Assembly (NCBI RefSeq): GCF_009908285.1
Contig: NZ_JAAARM010000003.1
Coordinates: 186,001 to 250,000, forward strand
Origin: Pseudomonas sp. Fl4BN1
GTDB lineage: Bacteria > Pseudomonadota > Gammaproteobacteria > Pseudomonadales > Pseudomonadaceae
Reading direction: 5' to 3'
DNA: 64,000 nt
A program made the position numbers and the translations under genes. A model generated the notes under the pieces. It was not told the DNA's origin. It saw only the letters and a list, made by a program, of their open reading frames with translations, and did no database searches. Of this stretch, positions 7,654-17,409 are shown in pieces. Every line of letters starts with the position of its first letter. The stretch's first letter is position 1.

Positions 7654-9396
7654 TTACTGCTGCACCACCGCGGCGTCGGCAGGCGGTTTGGGTTTCATCA
7701 AGCTGAAGTCGATCAGTGCCTTGCTCTGGCGCGAGTAAGGGTCGCCGATCAGCAGCGGCCGCGCCTTGAAGCTGTCGTTGACCAGGCTGCGGCTCGGGTC
7801 CAGCTCATTGAAGCTCAGGCCCGCCAGGTCCGCCCAGGTGTGTATCAACTGCGAGCTGCTGTAAGGCCGACTGAGGTCGGAAGCAAAGCTCCAATCATGG
7901 GTTTCCCGCCACTTTGGCGAGGCCCAGGCCATGAACGGGATGGTGTACATCGGCGCTGTCGGCTTGGCTTCGTTGCGTCCCAGGGTGTCGTGCCCGACAG
8001 AATCGAAGACGTCCTCGCCGTGGTCCGACAGATACAGCAGGAAGCCGTTGGGGTCGGTCTTGGCGTAGTCCTTGATCAGGCTGGAAACTACAAAGTCGTT
8101 GTACAGGACGGCGTTGTCGTAGCTGTTGTAAGTGGGTACCTGATCGTCGCGCACGCCGGCTGGTACGCCCTGGCGATCGGTGAACTTGTCGAAGCTTGGC
8201 GGGTAGCGGTACTGGTAGCTCATGTGAGTGCCCAGCAGGTGCACCACGATGAACTTGCGTGGCGCGCTGTCGGCCAGGGCCTTGGTGAAGGGCTCGAGCA
8301 CGTCGCCGTCGTACTGGCGGGCGTTCTGGTTGCGGTTGTTGTTCAGGTACACCTGCTGATCCGCCTGCTCGGAGAAGGTGGTGAGCATGGTGTTGCGCTT
8401 GGTCATGGTCTGCTGGTTGGTGATCCAGTAGGTCTTGTAGCCCGCTTGCTTCATTACGCTGACCAGTGACGGCGTCTTGAGGTACAGGTCGGGGTTTTCT
8501 TCGTCGGCGAAGGTCAGTACCTGCTGCAACGCCTCGATGGTGTAGGGGCGTGGGGTGATGACGTTGTTGAAGACCGCCAACTGGTCTTTGAGCTTGTCCA
8601 GCTCCGGGGTGGTCTGGCGCGGGTAGCCGTAGAGGCTCATGCGCTGCCGGTTGGTCGACTCGCCGATCACCAGCACCAGGGTCGCCGGCTGGCCAGCCAT
8701 GCTGTCCTTGAGGTTGGTCAGTGGCGGGATCTTGCTGACACTGTCGAGCATGCCTTGCATGCCGTCCAGTTGCTCACGGTAGCGGCGGTAGGCAACCAGC
8801 ATCTGCCAGGGCACGGCGGGCTCGATCCGGGTTTCGAATTTTTCCAGGCCAAGGGCAACGGTGTCGGCGCGGGAGATCTGCTTGACCAGCGGGTAGCCGA
8901 CAATCACCAGCAGGATCGCCGTAGCGGCGATCAGGCCCTGGGCCCGAGGCAGGTAGACCGGGCGCAGGCGGCTCCAGAGGAAGATTGCGAATGCGGTGTG
9001 GGCAATGAACGCCAGCAGCATCCACCAGGCAAAGTACTGGGTCAGGTATTCACCGGCTTCCGAGGGGTTGGACTCGAACATGATGAAGATGACGCTTTGC
9101 GAGAACTCTTGCTGATAGATGAAGAAGTAGCCCAGGCTGGCCATGGAACAGGCCCAGAGCACTACGCCGATTACCGCGGCCATGACTTTGGTGCGTGCCG
9201 GGAACAGCAGCATCGGCGCGAGCCAGATGGCACTCATGAAGAACGCCTGGCGAAAGCCGGTGAATCCGGAGGTGTCGGTGAGCTGGATCAGCAGCTGGGT
9301 GATGCCCGAGAAATACCAGAAGAACAGGAACAGCCAGAGCAGTCCCATCCAGTCAAAACCTTTCGCAGATGTACCACTGCGTTTGAACAATGCCAT
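7654..9396 (-). CDS. cptA: Phosphoethanolamine transferase CptA
   Basis: This 580-residue inner-membrane enzyme transfers phosphoethanolamine from phosphatidylethanolamine to LPS. In enteric bacteria CptA modifies the heptose of the core. Five hydrophobic segments span about residues 17-180, including GVVLWACSMASLGYFFIYQQ. A periplasmic alkaline-phosphatase-like sulfatase domain follows. It contains LVIGESTNRQRMSLYGY with the phosphate-accepting Thr, then VHLLGTHMSYQYRYP and LLYLSDHGEDVFDSVGHD with metal ligands. Length and sequence match CptA (YijP) better than EptA. It is monocistronic, and its mate lpxO, another LPS-modifying gene, lies elsewhere in the window. Confidence 0.9.
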   Translation of the reverse strand: MALFKRSGTSAKGFDWMGLLWLFLFFWYFSGITQLLIQLTDTSGFTGFRQAFFMSAIWLAPMLLFPARTKVMAAVIGVVLWACSMASLGYFFIYQQEFSQSVIFIMFESNPSEAGEYLTQYFAWWMLLAFIAHTAFAIFLWSRLRPVYLPRAQGLIAATAILLVIVGYPLVKQISRADTVALGLEKFETRIEPAVPWQMLVAYRRYREQLDGMQGMLDSVSKIPPLTNLKDSMAGQPATLVLVIGESTNRQRMSLYGYPRQTTPELDKLKDQLAVFNNVITPRPYTIEALQQVLTFADEENPDLYLKTPSLVSVMKQAGYKTYWITNQQTMTKRNTMLTTFSEQADQQVYLNNNRNQNARQYDGDVLEPFTKALADSAPRKFIVVHLLGTHMSYQYRYPPSFDKFTDRQGVPAGVRDDQVPTYNSYDNAVLYNDFVVSSLIKDYAKTDPNGFLLYLSDHGEDVFDSVGHDTLGRNEAKPTAPMYTIPFMAWASPKWRETHDWSFASDLSRPYSSSQLIHTWADLAGLSFNELDPSRSLVNDSFKARPLLIGDPYSRQSKALIDFSLMKPKPPADAAVVQQ

Positions 9397-9668
9397 TCAG
9401 CGCTCCCTAGGAATCCATGATCATTGCGCGCCGGCTGGGCGTCGCTCATGAGGGCCGTCCTCGTGTAACAAAACGGCCACAATGGCCTGGAGTATCGATA
9501 GGCAAGTGTGAAAACTTTGTGACAGAGGCGTTGGATTTTTGTGGGTTCAGCGGTGCGCTGCCCGGCGTTCAACAGGGGCTGGCAACTATTGCGCTGAAAA
9601 CGTCATGGCATGCAACAACGGGCGGCTGCAGATGAACGCAGGGCAGGCCTGCGCTCGACGTTCGAGTC

Positions 9669-9845
9669 TCAGCTCGCGGAGGAAAGGTGCAGCGCTTGCG
9701 CTTGCTCCTGGTGCTGCAGTTGCAGGCGCAACTGGGCAAGTTCCTGTTGCAACTGATCGCGCTGGTCTTTGAGTTGACGCAGTTCGTCACGGCGGATGGT
9801 GACGTACAGGGTTTGTGCAGGTCGTGCTGGTAGTACGGTGCCCAT
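9669..9845 (-). CDS. Small coiled-coil protein, 58 residues
   Basis: An ATG at 9845 follows an excellent GAGGTGAG ribosome site (9851-9858) and opens a 58-codon frame ending TGA at 9669. The N-terminus is MGTVLPARPAQTLYVTIRRD. From residue 19 the chain is a continuous heptad-like helix rich in Gln, Leu and Glu (LRQLKDQRDQLQQELAQLRL), ending LHLSSAS. No transmembrane or catalytic motif is seen. It resembles the short coiled-coil proteins common in Pseudomonas that have no known role. The ribosome site and clean frame argue that it is real although short. The overlapping longer frame on the same strand is unlikely. Confidence 0.65.
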   Translation of the reverse strand: MGTVLPARPAQTLYVTIRRDELRQLKDQRDQLQQELAQLRLQLQHQEQAQALHLSSAS

Positions 9846-10249
9846 TGCTCACCTCGCAAATGGCGTGTCTCAACTATGCTTCGTTGTCCGCATTCCTTGC
9901 GCAAAGCATTATCGGCGGCAATTTTATTTCTTTTTTTGGCAAAGGGAACTTTTTATTTTTCGGGGTCTTTGTGCCTTCCAAGTGATTTACGTCGTTATCC
10001 ACCCAAGGATTTGGAAACTTCGTCCAGAGTGTTGGGACTAATCCTCAATAAGGCCGTGTCGGACGGGGTATTGAGTGGGGCCTTTGCAGGCCGTGTTGGC
10101 TGCAGGTCGCTACAGAAAGTCGCTTTATGTCTGAAGATTGCGCTGTCTTGGGGCTTTTTGCCTTGTATAGTTGCGCACCTTGAAGTTTCACCCGGCCCCA
10201 TGGGCTACACATTTTTGATTTGAATTTTTTGCAGTAGGAGCATCAGCAC
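9846..10249. other. 404-base intergenic stretch before gnd
   Basis: The left part is AT-rich (9905-9960) and should carry the promoter of the minus-strand coiled-coil gene. The right part leads into gnd, whose ATG follows AGGAG at 10237-10241. TGTATAGT near 10165 could be a -10 hexamer without a good -35. The small frames on plus here have unnatural composition and no ribosome site. I see no further gene. Confidence 0.45.
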
Positions 10250-11230
10250 ATGCAACTGGGGATTATTGGACTGGGCCGCATGGGCGGCAACATTGCACGG
10301 CGCTTGATGCTCAATGGGCACGAAACCGTAGTCTTTGACCGCAACAGCGACTTTGTCAGCACCCTGGCCGCAGAAGGCGCCAAGGGCGTCGCCGACCTGC
10401 CAGCGCTGGTAGCCGGCCTGGAACAACCGCGCGCGGTCTGGGTCATGCTGCCCGCCGGCGCACCTACCGAAGAAACCATCGACACCCTGAGCCAGTTGCT
10501 GGCCCCGGGCGACGTGATCATCGACGGCGGCAACACCTACTACAAGGACGATATCCGTCGCGCTCGGGACCTGGCGCAAAAGGGCCTGAAGTACATCGAC
10601 GTCGGCACCTCCGGCGGCGTCTGGGGCCTGGAACGCGGCTACTGCATGATGATCGGCGGCGATGCCGATGAAGTGCTGCGCCTGGATCCTTTGTTCAGCG
10701 CTCTGGCCCCGGGCCTGGGTTCGATTGCGCGGACCAAGGATCGGGTGGCTACCGATGACCGTGCCGAGCGCGGCTATATCCATGCGGGTCCCGCCGGTTC
10801 CGGGCACTTCGTCAAGATGATCCACAACGGCATCGAGTACGGAATGATGCAGGCCTTCGCCGAGGGCTTCGACATCCTCAAGACCAAGTCTTCGGAAAAC
10901 CTCCCGGAAGACCAGCGTTTTGACCTCAACGTGGGCGACATCGCCGAAGTCTGGCGCCGTGGCAGCGTGGTGTCCTCGTGGTTGCTGGACCTGACTGCCG
11001 ACGCCCTGGCCAGCGACCCGAAACTTGACGGTTTCTCCGGCTCCGTGGCCGATAGCGGTGAAGGCCGCTGGACCATCGAGGCCGCCATGGAGCAATCGGT
11101 GCCGGTTCCGGTGCTGTCCAACTCGTTGTTCTCCCGCTACCGTTCGCGCGGCCAAGGTACCTACGGCGACAAAGTGCTGTCGGCCATGCGCTTCGGCTTT
11201 GGCGGCCATGTGGAGACTGGGAAGAAATGA
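10250..11230 (+). CDS. gnd: 6-phosphogluconate dehydrogenase, short (decarboxylating) form
   Basis: This 326-residue enzyme converts 6-phosphogluconate to ribulose 5-phosphate and CO2. It has the Rossmann motif [13 protein letters not shown] at residues 5-17, the substrate-binding [21 protein letters not shown] block and [21 protein letters not shown] with the catalytic Lys and Asn. The length fits the short class (about 300-330) rather than the 470-residue class. The short class often prefers NAD. The last four bases overlap the zwf start (ATGA at 11227-11230), so translation is coupled. AGGAG lies 9 bases before the ATG. Confidence 0.93.
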   Translation: MQLGIIGLGRMGGNIARRLMLNGHETVVFDRNSDFVSTLAAEGAKGVADLPALVAGLEQPRAVWVMLPAGAPTEETIDTLSQLLAPGDVIIDGGNTYYKDDIRRARDLAQKGLKYIDVGTSGGVWGLERGYCMMIGGDADEVLRLDPLFSALAPGLGSIARTKDRVATDDRAERGYIHAGPAGSGHFVKMIHNGIEYGMMQAFAEGFDILKTKSSENLPEDQRFDLNVGDIAEVWRRGSVVSSWLLDLTADALASDPKLDGFSGSVADSGEGRWTIEAAMEQSVPVPVLSNSLFSRYRSRGQGTYGDKVLSAMRFGFGGHVETGKK

Positions 11231-12744
11231 CCTCAACGCGAAAGAAGTCCAAGGCGTTGCCGGCGCCGCCGACCACGCTATTCCTGTTCGGTGCCCGCGG
11301 TGATCTGGTCAAGCGCCTGTTGACCCCCGCGCTGTACAACCTGAGCCGTGACGGCTTGCTGGATGAGGGATTGCGGATTGTCGGCGTCGACCACAACGCA
11401 GTGAGCGACGCTGAGTTCGCCACCCTGCTGGAAGACTTCCTTCGCGATGAAGTACTTAACAAACAAGGGCAGGGGGCGTCTGTGGACGCCGCTGTCTGGG
11501 CCCGGCTGACCCGTGGGATCAGCTATGTCCAGGGCGACTTCCTCGATGACGCCACCTACGTTGAGCTGGCGGCCCGGATTGCCGCCAGCGGCACTGGCAA
11601 TGCGGTGTTCTACCTGGCCACCGCGCCGCGCTTCTTCAGTGAAGTGGTGCAGCGCCTCGCGACTTCGGGGCTGCTCAAGGAAGGGCCGGAGACGTTTCGC
11701 CGGGTGGTGATCGAGAAGCCCTTCGGCTCCGACCTGCAGACCGCCGAAGCCCTCAACGCCTGCCTGCTCAAGGTGATGAGCGAAAAGCAGATCTATCGCA
11801 TCGACCATTACCTGGGCAAGGAAACCGTCCAGAACATTCTGGTCAGCCGTTTTTCCAACAGCCTGTTCGAGGCGTTCTGGAACAACCATTACATCGACCA
11901 CGTGCAGATCACCGCGGCGGAAACCGTCGGGGTCCAAACCCGTGGCAGCTTTTATGAACACACCGGCGCCCTGCGCGACATGGTGCCCAACCATCTGTTC
12001 CAGTTACTGGCGATGGTGGCCATGGAACCGCCCGCGGCCTTTGGCGCCGATGCGGTGCGTGGCGAGAAGGCCAAGGTCGTGGGGGCGATCCGTCCCTGGT
12101 CCATGGAAGAGGCCCGGACCAACTCGGTACGTGGCCAATACAGTGCCGGTGAAGTGGCCGGTAAAACCCTGGCGGGTTACCGCGAGGAGGCCAACGTGGC
12201 ACCGGACAGCCACACCGAAACCTATGTCGCCTTGAAGGTGATGATCGATAACTGGCGCTGGGTTGGGGTGCCGTTCTACCTGCGCACCGGCAAGCGCATG
12301 AGTGTGCGCGACACCGAGATCGTCATCTGCTTCAAGCCGGCGCCTTACGCGCAATTTCGCAATACCGAGGTCGAGCGCCTGTCGCCGACCTACCTGCGGA
12401 TCCAGATTCAACCCAACGAAGGCATGTGGTTCGACCTGCTGGCGAAAAAACCCGGGCCGAGCCTCGACATGGCCAACATCGAACTGGGCTTCGCCTACCG
12501 CGACTTCTTCGAAATGCAGCCGTCCACCGGTTACGAAACCCTGATCTACGACTGCCTGATCGGTGACCAGACGCTGTTTCAGCGAGCGGACAACATCGAG
12601 AACGGCTGGCGTGCGGTGCAACCCTTTCTCGACGCCTGGAAGCAGGACGCAGCCTTGCAGAGTTACCCTGCGGGCGAGGATGGTCCGGCCGCGGGTGATG
12701 AGTTGCTGGCCCGGGACGGCCGCGTCTGGCACACCCTCGGATGA
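11227..12744 (+). CDS. zwf: Glucose-6-phosphate 1-dehydrogenase
   Basis: This 505-residue enzyme oxidises glucose 6-phosphate to 6-phosphogluconolactone. The N-terminal dinucleotide fold has [18 protein letters not shown] (family norm GASGDLA), and the active-site signature is [13 protein letters not shown], which holds the catalytic His and the substrate Lys. [11 protein letters not shown] is also conserved. It is the middle gene of a three-gene operon with 4-base ATGA overlaps on both sides. No pgl or edd gene is adjacent, so this looks like a second, stand-alone copy next to gnd rather than the hex-regulon zwf-pgl-eda copy. That is an inference. Confidence 0.93.
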   Translation: MTSTRKKSKALPAPPTTLFLFGARGDLVKRLLTPALYNLSRDGLLDEGLRIVGVDHNAVSDAEFATLLEDFLRDEVLNKQGQGASVDAAVWARLTRGISYVQGDFLDDATYVELAARIAASGTGNAVFYLATAPRFFSEVVQRLATSGLLKEGPETFRRVVIEKPFGSDLQTAEALNACLLKVMSEKQIYRIDHYLGKETVQNILVSRFSNSLFEAFWNNHYIDHVQITAAETVGVQTRGSFYEHTGALRDMVPNHLFQLLAMVAMEPPAAFGADAVRGEKAKVVGAIRPWSMEEARTNSVRGQYSAGEVAGKTLAGYREEANVAPDSHTETYVALKVMIDNWRWVGVPFYLRTGKRMSVRDTEIVICFKPAPYAQFRNTEVERLSPTYLRIQIQPNEGMWFDLLAKKPGPSLDMANIELGFAYRDFFEMQPSTGYETLIYDCLIGDQTLFQRADNIENGWRAVQPFLDAWKQDAALQSYPAGEDGPAAGDELLARDGRVWHTLG

Positions 12745-13562
12745 GTGGCGTGAAGGCGCGCCCCATCGAATTTCTGCTGAGCGACTTGGACGGCACGCTG
12801 CTGCGGCCGGATCACAGCCTGAGCCCGCGTACCCTCGACGCGGTCCGGGCCTTGCGCGATGCCGGTGTCGCTTTCAGCCTGGCCAGCGGGCGTCCGCCCC
12901 GGGCCATGTTGCAGCAGATCGAGGCGCTGGGTGTGGACTTGCCCACCGTGGGCTTCAACGGGGGCAGCATCGTCAACCCCGATGGCAGCTGCCTGGTTCG
13001 CCACCACGTGCCTGTGGCAGCGGCAGTCACTGCCTTGCTGTTGTTCGAAGCGCAACCGGGTATCGAAACCTGGGTGTTTGCCGACGATCAATGGCTACTG
13101 CGTGACCTCGACGGGCCGTTGATGCCCCTTGAGCGTCAGGCACTGGGGTATGCGCCGAAAGTGGTGGGCAGTTTCGACGAGTACCTGCCGCGCATCGACA
13201 AGATTGTGGCCGCCAGCAGTGACCATCGGTTGTTGATGGCGCTGGAAACCCGGCTGCAGGCGCGGACTTCTGGGCAGGCCCAGGCCTCCCGTTCGCAACC
13301 ACGCTTCCTTGATGTCACCGCGTTGCAGGCGGACAAGGGCCAGGCCCTGGTAACCCTGGCCAAGTACCTCGGAGTGCCCCTGGAGCGCACGGCGGCCCTG
13401 GGTGATGGCGGCAATGACCCGGCGATGTTCCAGCGTGCCGGTTTGTCGATTGCCATGGGCCAGGCGGAGGAACAGGTCAAGCGCCAGGCCGATGTGATCA
13501 CCGGCAGCAACCTGGAAGACGGCGCCGCCGAGGCGATCGAGCGTTACATCCTCCAGCGCTGA
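12741..13562 (+). CDS. Cof-type HAD-IIB hydrolase (sugar-phosphate phosphatase)
   Basis: This 273-residue HAD phosphatase has motif I DLDGTLLRPD with the nucleophile Asp near residue 13 and the motif II Ser in FSLASGRPPRAM. Motif III Lys is in DKGQALVTLAKYLGVP, and motif IV is GDGGNDPAMFQRAG, with a C2-type cap between II and III. Family members hydrolyse sugar phosphates or flavin and pyridoxal phosphates. The start overlaps the zwf stop by 4 bases, so it is made with Gnd and Zwf. A substrate among pentose-phosphate intermediates or their damaged forms is plausible but inferred. Confidence 0.85.
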   Translation: MSGVKARPIEFLLSDLDGTLLRPDHSLSPRTLDAVRALRDAGVAFSLASGRPPRAMLQQIEALGVDLPTVGFNGGSIVNPDGSCLVRHHVPVAAAVTALLLFEAQPGIETWVFADDQWLLRDLDGPLMPLERQALGYAPKVVGSFDEYLPRIDKIVAASSDHRLLMALETRLQARTSGQAQASRSQPRFLDVTALQADKGQALVTLAKYLGVPLERTAALGDGGNDPAMFQRAGLSIAMGQAEEQVKRQADVITGSNLEDGAAEAIERYILQR

Positions 13563-13590
13563 CGCAGGCTGTGCTAACCGGGCCTGCCGA

Positions 13591-13645
13591 AGCCCTCTCG
13601 CCATCAAGGGCTGCCCCATCGGACGCAGCCTTCGCCGGCCACTGG
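13591..13645. repeat. Degenerate REP-like sequence and small hairpin
   Basis: A 6-pair hairpin (AGCCCT 13591-13596, AGGGCT 13607-13612) is followed by GCAGCCTTCGCCGGCCACTG, which resembles half of the REP sequence seen intact near 57.1 and 58.9 kb. It lies between the convergent HAD and nhaB genes and may serve as a weak transcription end. Confidence 0.35.
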
Positions 13646-13649
13646 GTCC

Positions 13650-15152
13650 TTACAGCCAGTAACTCACCGCATACCAGCCCAGCAACCCCATCACCACGGT
13701 GTAAGGCAGGGCCATCCAGACCATCCGTCCATAGGACAGGCGCACCAGTGGTGCAATCGCTGAGGTCAGCAGGAACAGGAAGGCCGCCTGGCCATTGGGT
13801 GTGGCCACGCTCGGCAGGTTGGTGCCGGTGTTGATGGCGATGGCCAGGGTCTCGAAGTGTTCACGGCTCATCTGCCCGGAGATAAAGGCCTGCTTCACTT
13901 CGGTGATGTAGATGGTGGCGACGAACACGTTGTCACTGATGGCCGACAACAGGCCATTGGCGATGAACAGCATGCCCGGCTGTTGATCCGCCGGCAGCGC
14001 CAGCACCCACTCGATCAACGGAGTGAACAACTGCTGCTGGTGAATCACCGCCACCACGGCAAAGAACACCACCAGCAACGCGGTGAAGGGCATGGCGTCC
14101 TTGAAGGCGTTGCCCACCCGGTGCTCATCGGTAATCCCGGTGAAGGCGGTGATCAGCACGATCACCAGCAGGCCGATCAGCCCGACCTCGGCCACATGCA
14201 GGGCCAGGCCGACGATCAGGATCAGCGCGGCCAAACCTTGAACCAGCAACGCCGCCCGCTGGCGCGAGGTGCGCTGGGCGTTGTCTTCCGCGGCGTAGTT
14301 GGCCAGCACCTGGCGCACATTGTCCGGCAGCAAAGTGCCGTAGCCGAACCAGCGCAGTTTCTCCAGCAGTACGCAGGTCACCAGGCCGGCCACCAGTACC
14401 GGCAGCGACACCGGCGCCACCTTGCTGAAGAAGTCGACGAAGTGCCAGCCCATTTCATGACCGATCAACAGGTTCTGCGGTTCGCCCACCAGGGTGCACA
14501 CACCACCCAGGGCCGTACCTACGGCGCCGTGCATCAGCAGGCTGCGCAAGAACGCACGGAACTGCTCCAGGTCGTCGTGATGCAGGGCCGGCAGCTGCTG
14601 GTCATCACCAAAGGCGCTGTCCTGGCGCGGATCGTTGCCGGAGGCCACCCGGTGATACACCGAATAGAAACCCACAGCGGCGCTGATGATCACCGCGGTG
14701 ACGGTCAGCGCGTCGAGAAAGGCCGACAGGAATGCCGACAGAAAGCAGAACAGCAGCGCCAGCAACGCCTTGGAACGCACCCCCAGCAGCAACCGGGAGA
14801 ACAGGAACAGCAGCAACTCCTTCATGAAGTAGATACCGGCCACCATGAACATCAGCAGCAGGATCACCGGGAAGTTGTGCACCAGTTCGTCGTACAGCGC
14901 CTGGGGCGTGGCCATGCCCAGTAGCATGGCCTCCACCAGCAACAGGCCGCCGGGCATTAGCGGATAGCACTTGAGGGCCATGGCCAGGGTGAAGATGAAC
15001 TCGATTACCAGGCACCAGCCGGCCGCCGCCGGGCTGACGGTGTAGAACAGCAGGGGATTGAGCAGCAGGAAGGCGACAATGCTGGCCTTGTACCAGCGGG
15101 GCGAGTGGCCGAGAAAATTATGGGCGAACGCCTGGGCCATTGAACCGGACAT
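13650..15152 (-). CDS. nhaB: Na+/H+ antiporter NhaB
   Basis: This 500-residue polytopic inner-membrane antiporter exchanges cytoplasmic Na+ for external protons. Its start, [22 protein letters not shown], and its length match gamma-proteobacterial NhaB. Conserved segments include [37 protein letters not shown] and [18 protein letters not shown]. About a dozen hydrophobic stretches cover the chain. AAGGAG precedes the ATG. It lies 147 bases downstream of paaZ on the same strand, but a hairpin at 15244-15259 separates them. It is probably an independent unit. Confidence 0.93.
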   Translation of the reverse strand: MSGSMAQAFAHNFLGHSPRWYKASIVAFLLLNPLLFYTVSPAAAGWCLVIEFIFTLAMALKCYPLMPGGLLLVEAMLLGMATPQALYDELVHNFPVILLLMFMVAGIYFMKELLLFLFSRLLLGVRSKALLALLFCFLSAFLSAFLDALTVTAVIISAAVGFYSVYHRVASGNDPRQDSAFGDDQQLPALHHDDLEQFRAFLRSLLMHGAVGTALGGVCTLVGEPQNLLIGHEMGWHFVDFFSKVAPVSLPVLVAGLVTCVLLEKLRWFGYGTLLPDNVRQVLANYAAEDNAQRTSRQRAALLVQGLAALILIVGLALHVAEVGLIGLLVIVLITAFTGITDEHRVGNAFKDAMPFTALLVVFFAVVAVIHQQQLFTPLIEWVLALPADQQPGMLFIANGLLSAISDNVFVATIYITEVKQAFISGQMSREHFETLAIAINTGTNLPSVATPNGQAAFLFLLTSAIAPLVRLSYGRMVWMALPYTVVMGLLGWYAVSYWL

Positions 15153-15243
15153 TGGCTGCTCCTTTGCAGTAAGAAGCGCGCAACTTGCCGCAAGCCGGTT
15201 TTAGAATCAAGAAACGATGAAATCTTTTGCCACAATTATCTTC

Positions 15244-15259
15244 TGGTTCCCCTAGGAAC
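15244..15259 (-). terminator. Hairpin after paaZ
   Basis: GGTTCC, loop CCTA, GGAACC is a perfect 6-pair stem in the 147-base gap between paaZ and nhaB. No T tract follows on the minus strand, so it may be a stabilising or Rho-dependent end rather than a true terminator. Confidence 0.3.
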
Positions 15260-15299
15260 CGGCAGCCAGCTCCCAGGAGAGGTGTGGGGGGCAAAGGAC

Positions 15300-17357
15300 T
15301 CAGTCGTCGCGTTTGACCACCAGGGTCAGGATGTCGTAGCTGGCCACCAATTCGCCCAACTGGTTGGTGACTTCCACATCCCAGGCCACCACGCCCTGAG
15401 GAATGCCCTGGGGACTGGTTTTACCCTGGTCAATCTTGCGCTTGCAGGTCAACCGGGCCTGGATGGTGTCGCCAATGCCCACCGGGTTAATGAAGCGCAG
15501 GGTGTCCAGGCCGTAGTTGGCCAGCACCGGGCCGGGCGCTGGCGAGACGAACAGCCCGGCCGCTGCCGAGAGCACGAAGTAGCCATGGGCGATGCGCTTG
15601 CCGAATTGCGATTCCTTGGCCGCGATGTCATCGAAGTGCATATAGAAGTGGTCACCGGACAGGCAGCCGAAGTTCACCAAGTCGGCTTCGGTGACTGTGC
15701 GCCGATGGGTCAGCAGCGATTCGCCGATCTGCAAGTCCTGGAAGTAACGGCGGAACGGATGGACCTCGGTCTCGATCACTTTGGCGCCGCGCACGTATTC
15801 CCCAGTGACAGCTGCCAGCATGCTCGGCGAACCCTGGACCGCGGCCCGTTGCAGGTAGTGTTTCACCGCGCGCAGGCCGCCCAGCTCTTCGCCACCACCG
15901 GCCCGGCCCGGGCCGCCGTGTTTCAGTTGTGGCAGGGGCGAGCCGTGGCCGGTGGACTCGGCGGCAGACTCGCGGTCCAGCACCAGCAGGCGCCCGTGCC
16001 AGGCCGCTGCGACAGGGATCGCCCGGGCCGCGATGCGTGGGTCCTTGGTGACCAGGCTGGCCACCAGGCTGCCTTTGCCGCGCGCGGCCAGGACCAGCGC
16101 TTCATCCAGATCGTCGTAGGTCATCAGGGTGCTGACCGGGCCGAACGCCTCGATGTCGTGAGCACCGCCTTCGGCATGGGGATCGCGGGCACGCAGCAGG
16201 GTCGGGGCGAAAAATGCGCCCTGGTTGACGTTTTCGCCACGCGGCGCAAAGCCGTCCTTGGCACCAAACAGTAGGTCGCTGCTGCGCAGCAGGCTCTGCA
16301 GGCGCTCGGTGACGTCACGTTGCTGGTCGTGGGAAGCCAGTGGGCCCATGCGCACCCCTTCCACCGATGGGTCGCCGACCACCACCTTGGCCAGGCGTGC
16401 GCGCAGGCGTTCGGCCACGGCATCGATGTGCTTGGCCGGAACGATGGCGCGGCGGATCGCGGTGCATTTCTGGCCGGCCTTGACCGTCATTTCCCGAGCG
16501 ACTTCCTTGATGAACAGTTCGAACTCCTCATCGTCCGGGCTCACGTCCGGGGCGAGGATGGCGCAGTTCAGCGAGTCGGCCTCGGCGTTGAACGGCACCG
16601 AATGGCGGATCAGGTTGGGGTTGACCCGCAGCTTGGCGGCGGTATCGGCCGAACCGGTGAAGGTCACCACATCCTGGCCTTGCAGCCGGTCCAGCAGGTC
16701 GCCGGTGCCACCGATCACCAGTTGCAGGCTGCCGGCAGGCAGCAGGCCCGACTCATCCATCAGGCGTACCACGGCTTGCGTCAGGTAGCTGGTGGAGCTG
16801 GCGGGCTTGACGATGCACGGCATACCGGCGAGGAAGCTGGGAGCGAATTTTTCCAACATGCCCCAGATCGGGAAGTTGAAGGCGTTGATGTGCACCGCCA
16901 GGCCACCCCGGGGCACCAGGATATGGGTACCGGCGAAGCTTCCCAGTTTACTCAGTGACAGCGCCGGGCCTTCGTGGACGATGTTGCCCGAGGGCAGTTC
17001 CCGGGAACCCAGGCCGGAGTAGGTGAACAGGGTGCTGTTGCCGCCCTCGATATCGATCCAGCTGTCGGCCCGGGTCGCGCCGCTGTGGTGGGACAGGGCG
17101 TACAACTGTTCCTTGCGCTCGCTGAGGTACAGGGCCAGGGCCTTGAGCCGTTGCGCCCGTTGCTGGAAATCCAGCGCCATCAGCGCCGCGACACCCTGGC
17201 GCCGAGCGTGCTCGACAGCTTCGGCAAAGTCCGGGCGTTCTTCGTGGATGCGCGCCAGTTCGTGGCCGTCAATCGCGCTGCGCAGGACCTGGGCAGCGTG
17301 TTGGCCAATCCAGCGACCGGCGATGAAGCTTTGCAGCGTAGGGGCGTGAGTCATCAC
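15300..17357 (-). CDS. paaZ: PaaZ: oxepin-CoA hydrolase / 3-oxo-5,6-dehydrosuberyl-CoA semialdehyde dehydrogenase
   Basis: This 685-residue fusion opens the oxepin-CoA ring and oxidises the resulting aldehyde in phenylacetate breakdown. The aldehyde dehydrogenase domain covers about residues 1-520, with NAFNFPIWGMLEKFAPSFLA and catalytic Cys in GQKCTAIRR near residue 295. A MaoC-like hydratase domain covers about 540-680, with GDHFYMHFDDIAAKES and GKRIAHGYFVLS. Both activities therefore look intact. CGGAG precedes the ATG. A strong terminator-like hairpin lies only 25-45 bases upstream, so paaZ must rely on read-through or on a promoter hidden in that hairpin. Confidence 0.95.
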   Translation of the reverse strand: MMTHAPTLQSFIAGRWIGQHAAQVLRSAIDGHELARIHEERPDFAEAVEHARRQGVAALMALDFQQRAQRLKALALYLSERKEQLYALSHHSGATRADSWIDIEGGNSTLFTYSGLGSRELPSGNIVHEGPALSLSKLGSFAGTHILVPRGGLAVHINAFNFPIWGMLEKFAPSFLAGMPCIVKPASSTSYLTQAVVRLMDESGLLPAGSLQLVIGGTGDLLDRLQGQDVVTFTGSADTAAKLRVNPNLIRHSVPFNAEADSLNCAILAPDVSPDDEEFELFIKEVAREMTVKAGQKCTAIRRAIVPAKHIDAVAERLRARLAKVVVGDPSVEGVRMGPLASHDQQRDVTERLQSLLRSSDLLFGAKDGFAPRGENVNQGAFFAPTLLRARDPHAEGGAHDIEAFGPVSTLMTYDDLDEALVLAARGKGSLVASLVTKDPRIAARAIPVAAAWHGRLLVLDRESAAESTGHGSPLPQLKHGGPGRAGGGEELGGLRAVKHYLQRAAVQGSPSMLAAVTGEYVRGAKVIETEVHPFRRYFQDLQIGESLLTHRRTVTEADLVNFGCLSGDHFYMHFDDIAAKESQFGKRIAHGYFVLSAAAGLFVSPAPGPVLANYGLDTLRFINPVGIGDTIQARLTCKRKIDQGKTSPQGIPQGVVAWDVEVTNQLGELVASYDILTLVVKRDD

Positions 17358-17381
17358 GATTGCTCCGGAAGAAAAAAACGG

Positions 17382-17402
17382 CCGGCGCCCGTTCGGCGCC
17401 GG
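17382..17402 (-). terminator. Rho-independent terminator between porin gene and paaZ
   Basis: On the minus strand GGCGCC, loop GAACG, GGCGCC lies inside a longer CCGGCGCC/GGCGCCGG stem and is followed by GGCCG and seven T residues (A tract at 17372-17378 on plus). It ends the porin transcript just before the paaZ ribosome site and probably lowers paaZ expression. Confidence 0.7.
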
Positions 17403-17409
17403 TTGGGGT

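Noticed and set aside
9569..9904. 111-codon frame on minus
   Set aside because: It overlaps the better-supported 58-residue coiled-coil gene in another frame and is Ser/Cys-rich nonsense.
9876..10223. 115-codon frame on plus before gnd
   Set aside because: No ribosome site, atypical composition and no motif; most likely intergenic chance.
13857..14924. 355-codon Gln/His-rich frame on plus opposite nhaB
   Set aside because: Composition is that of an antisense transmembrane gene read backwards; not a protein family.
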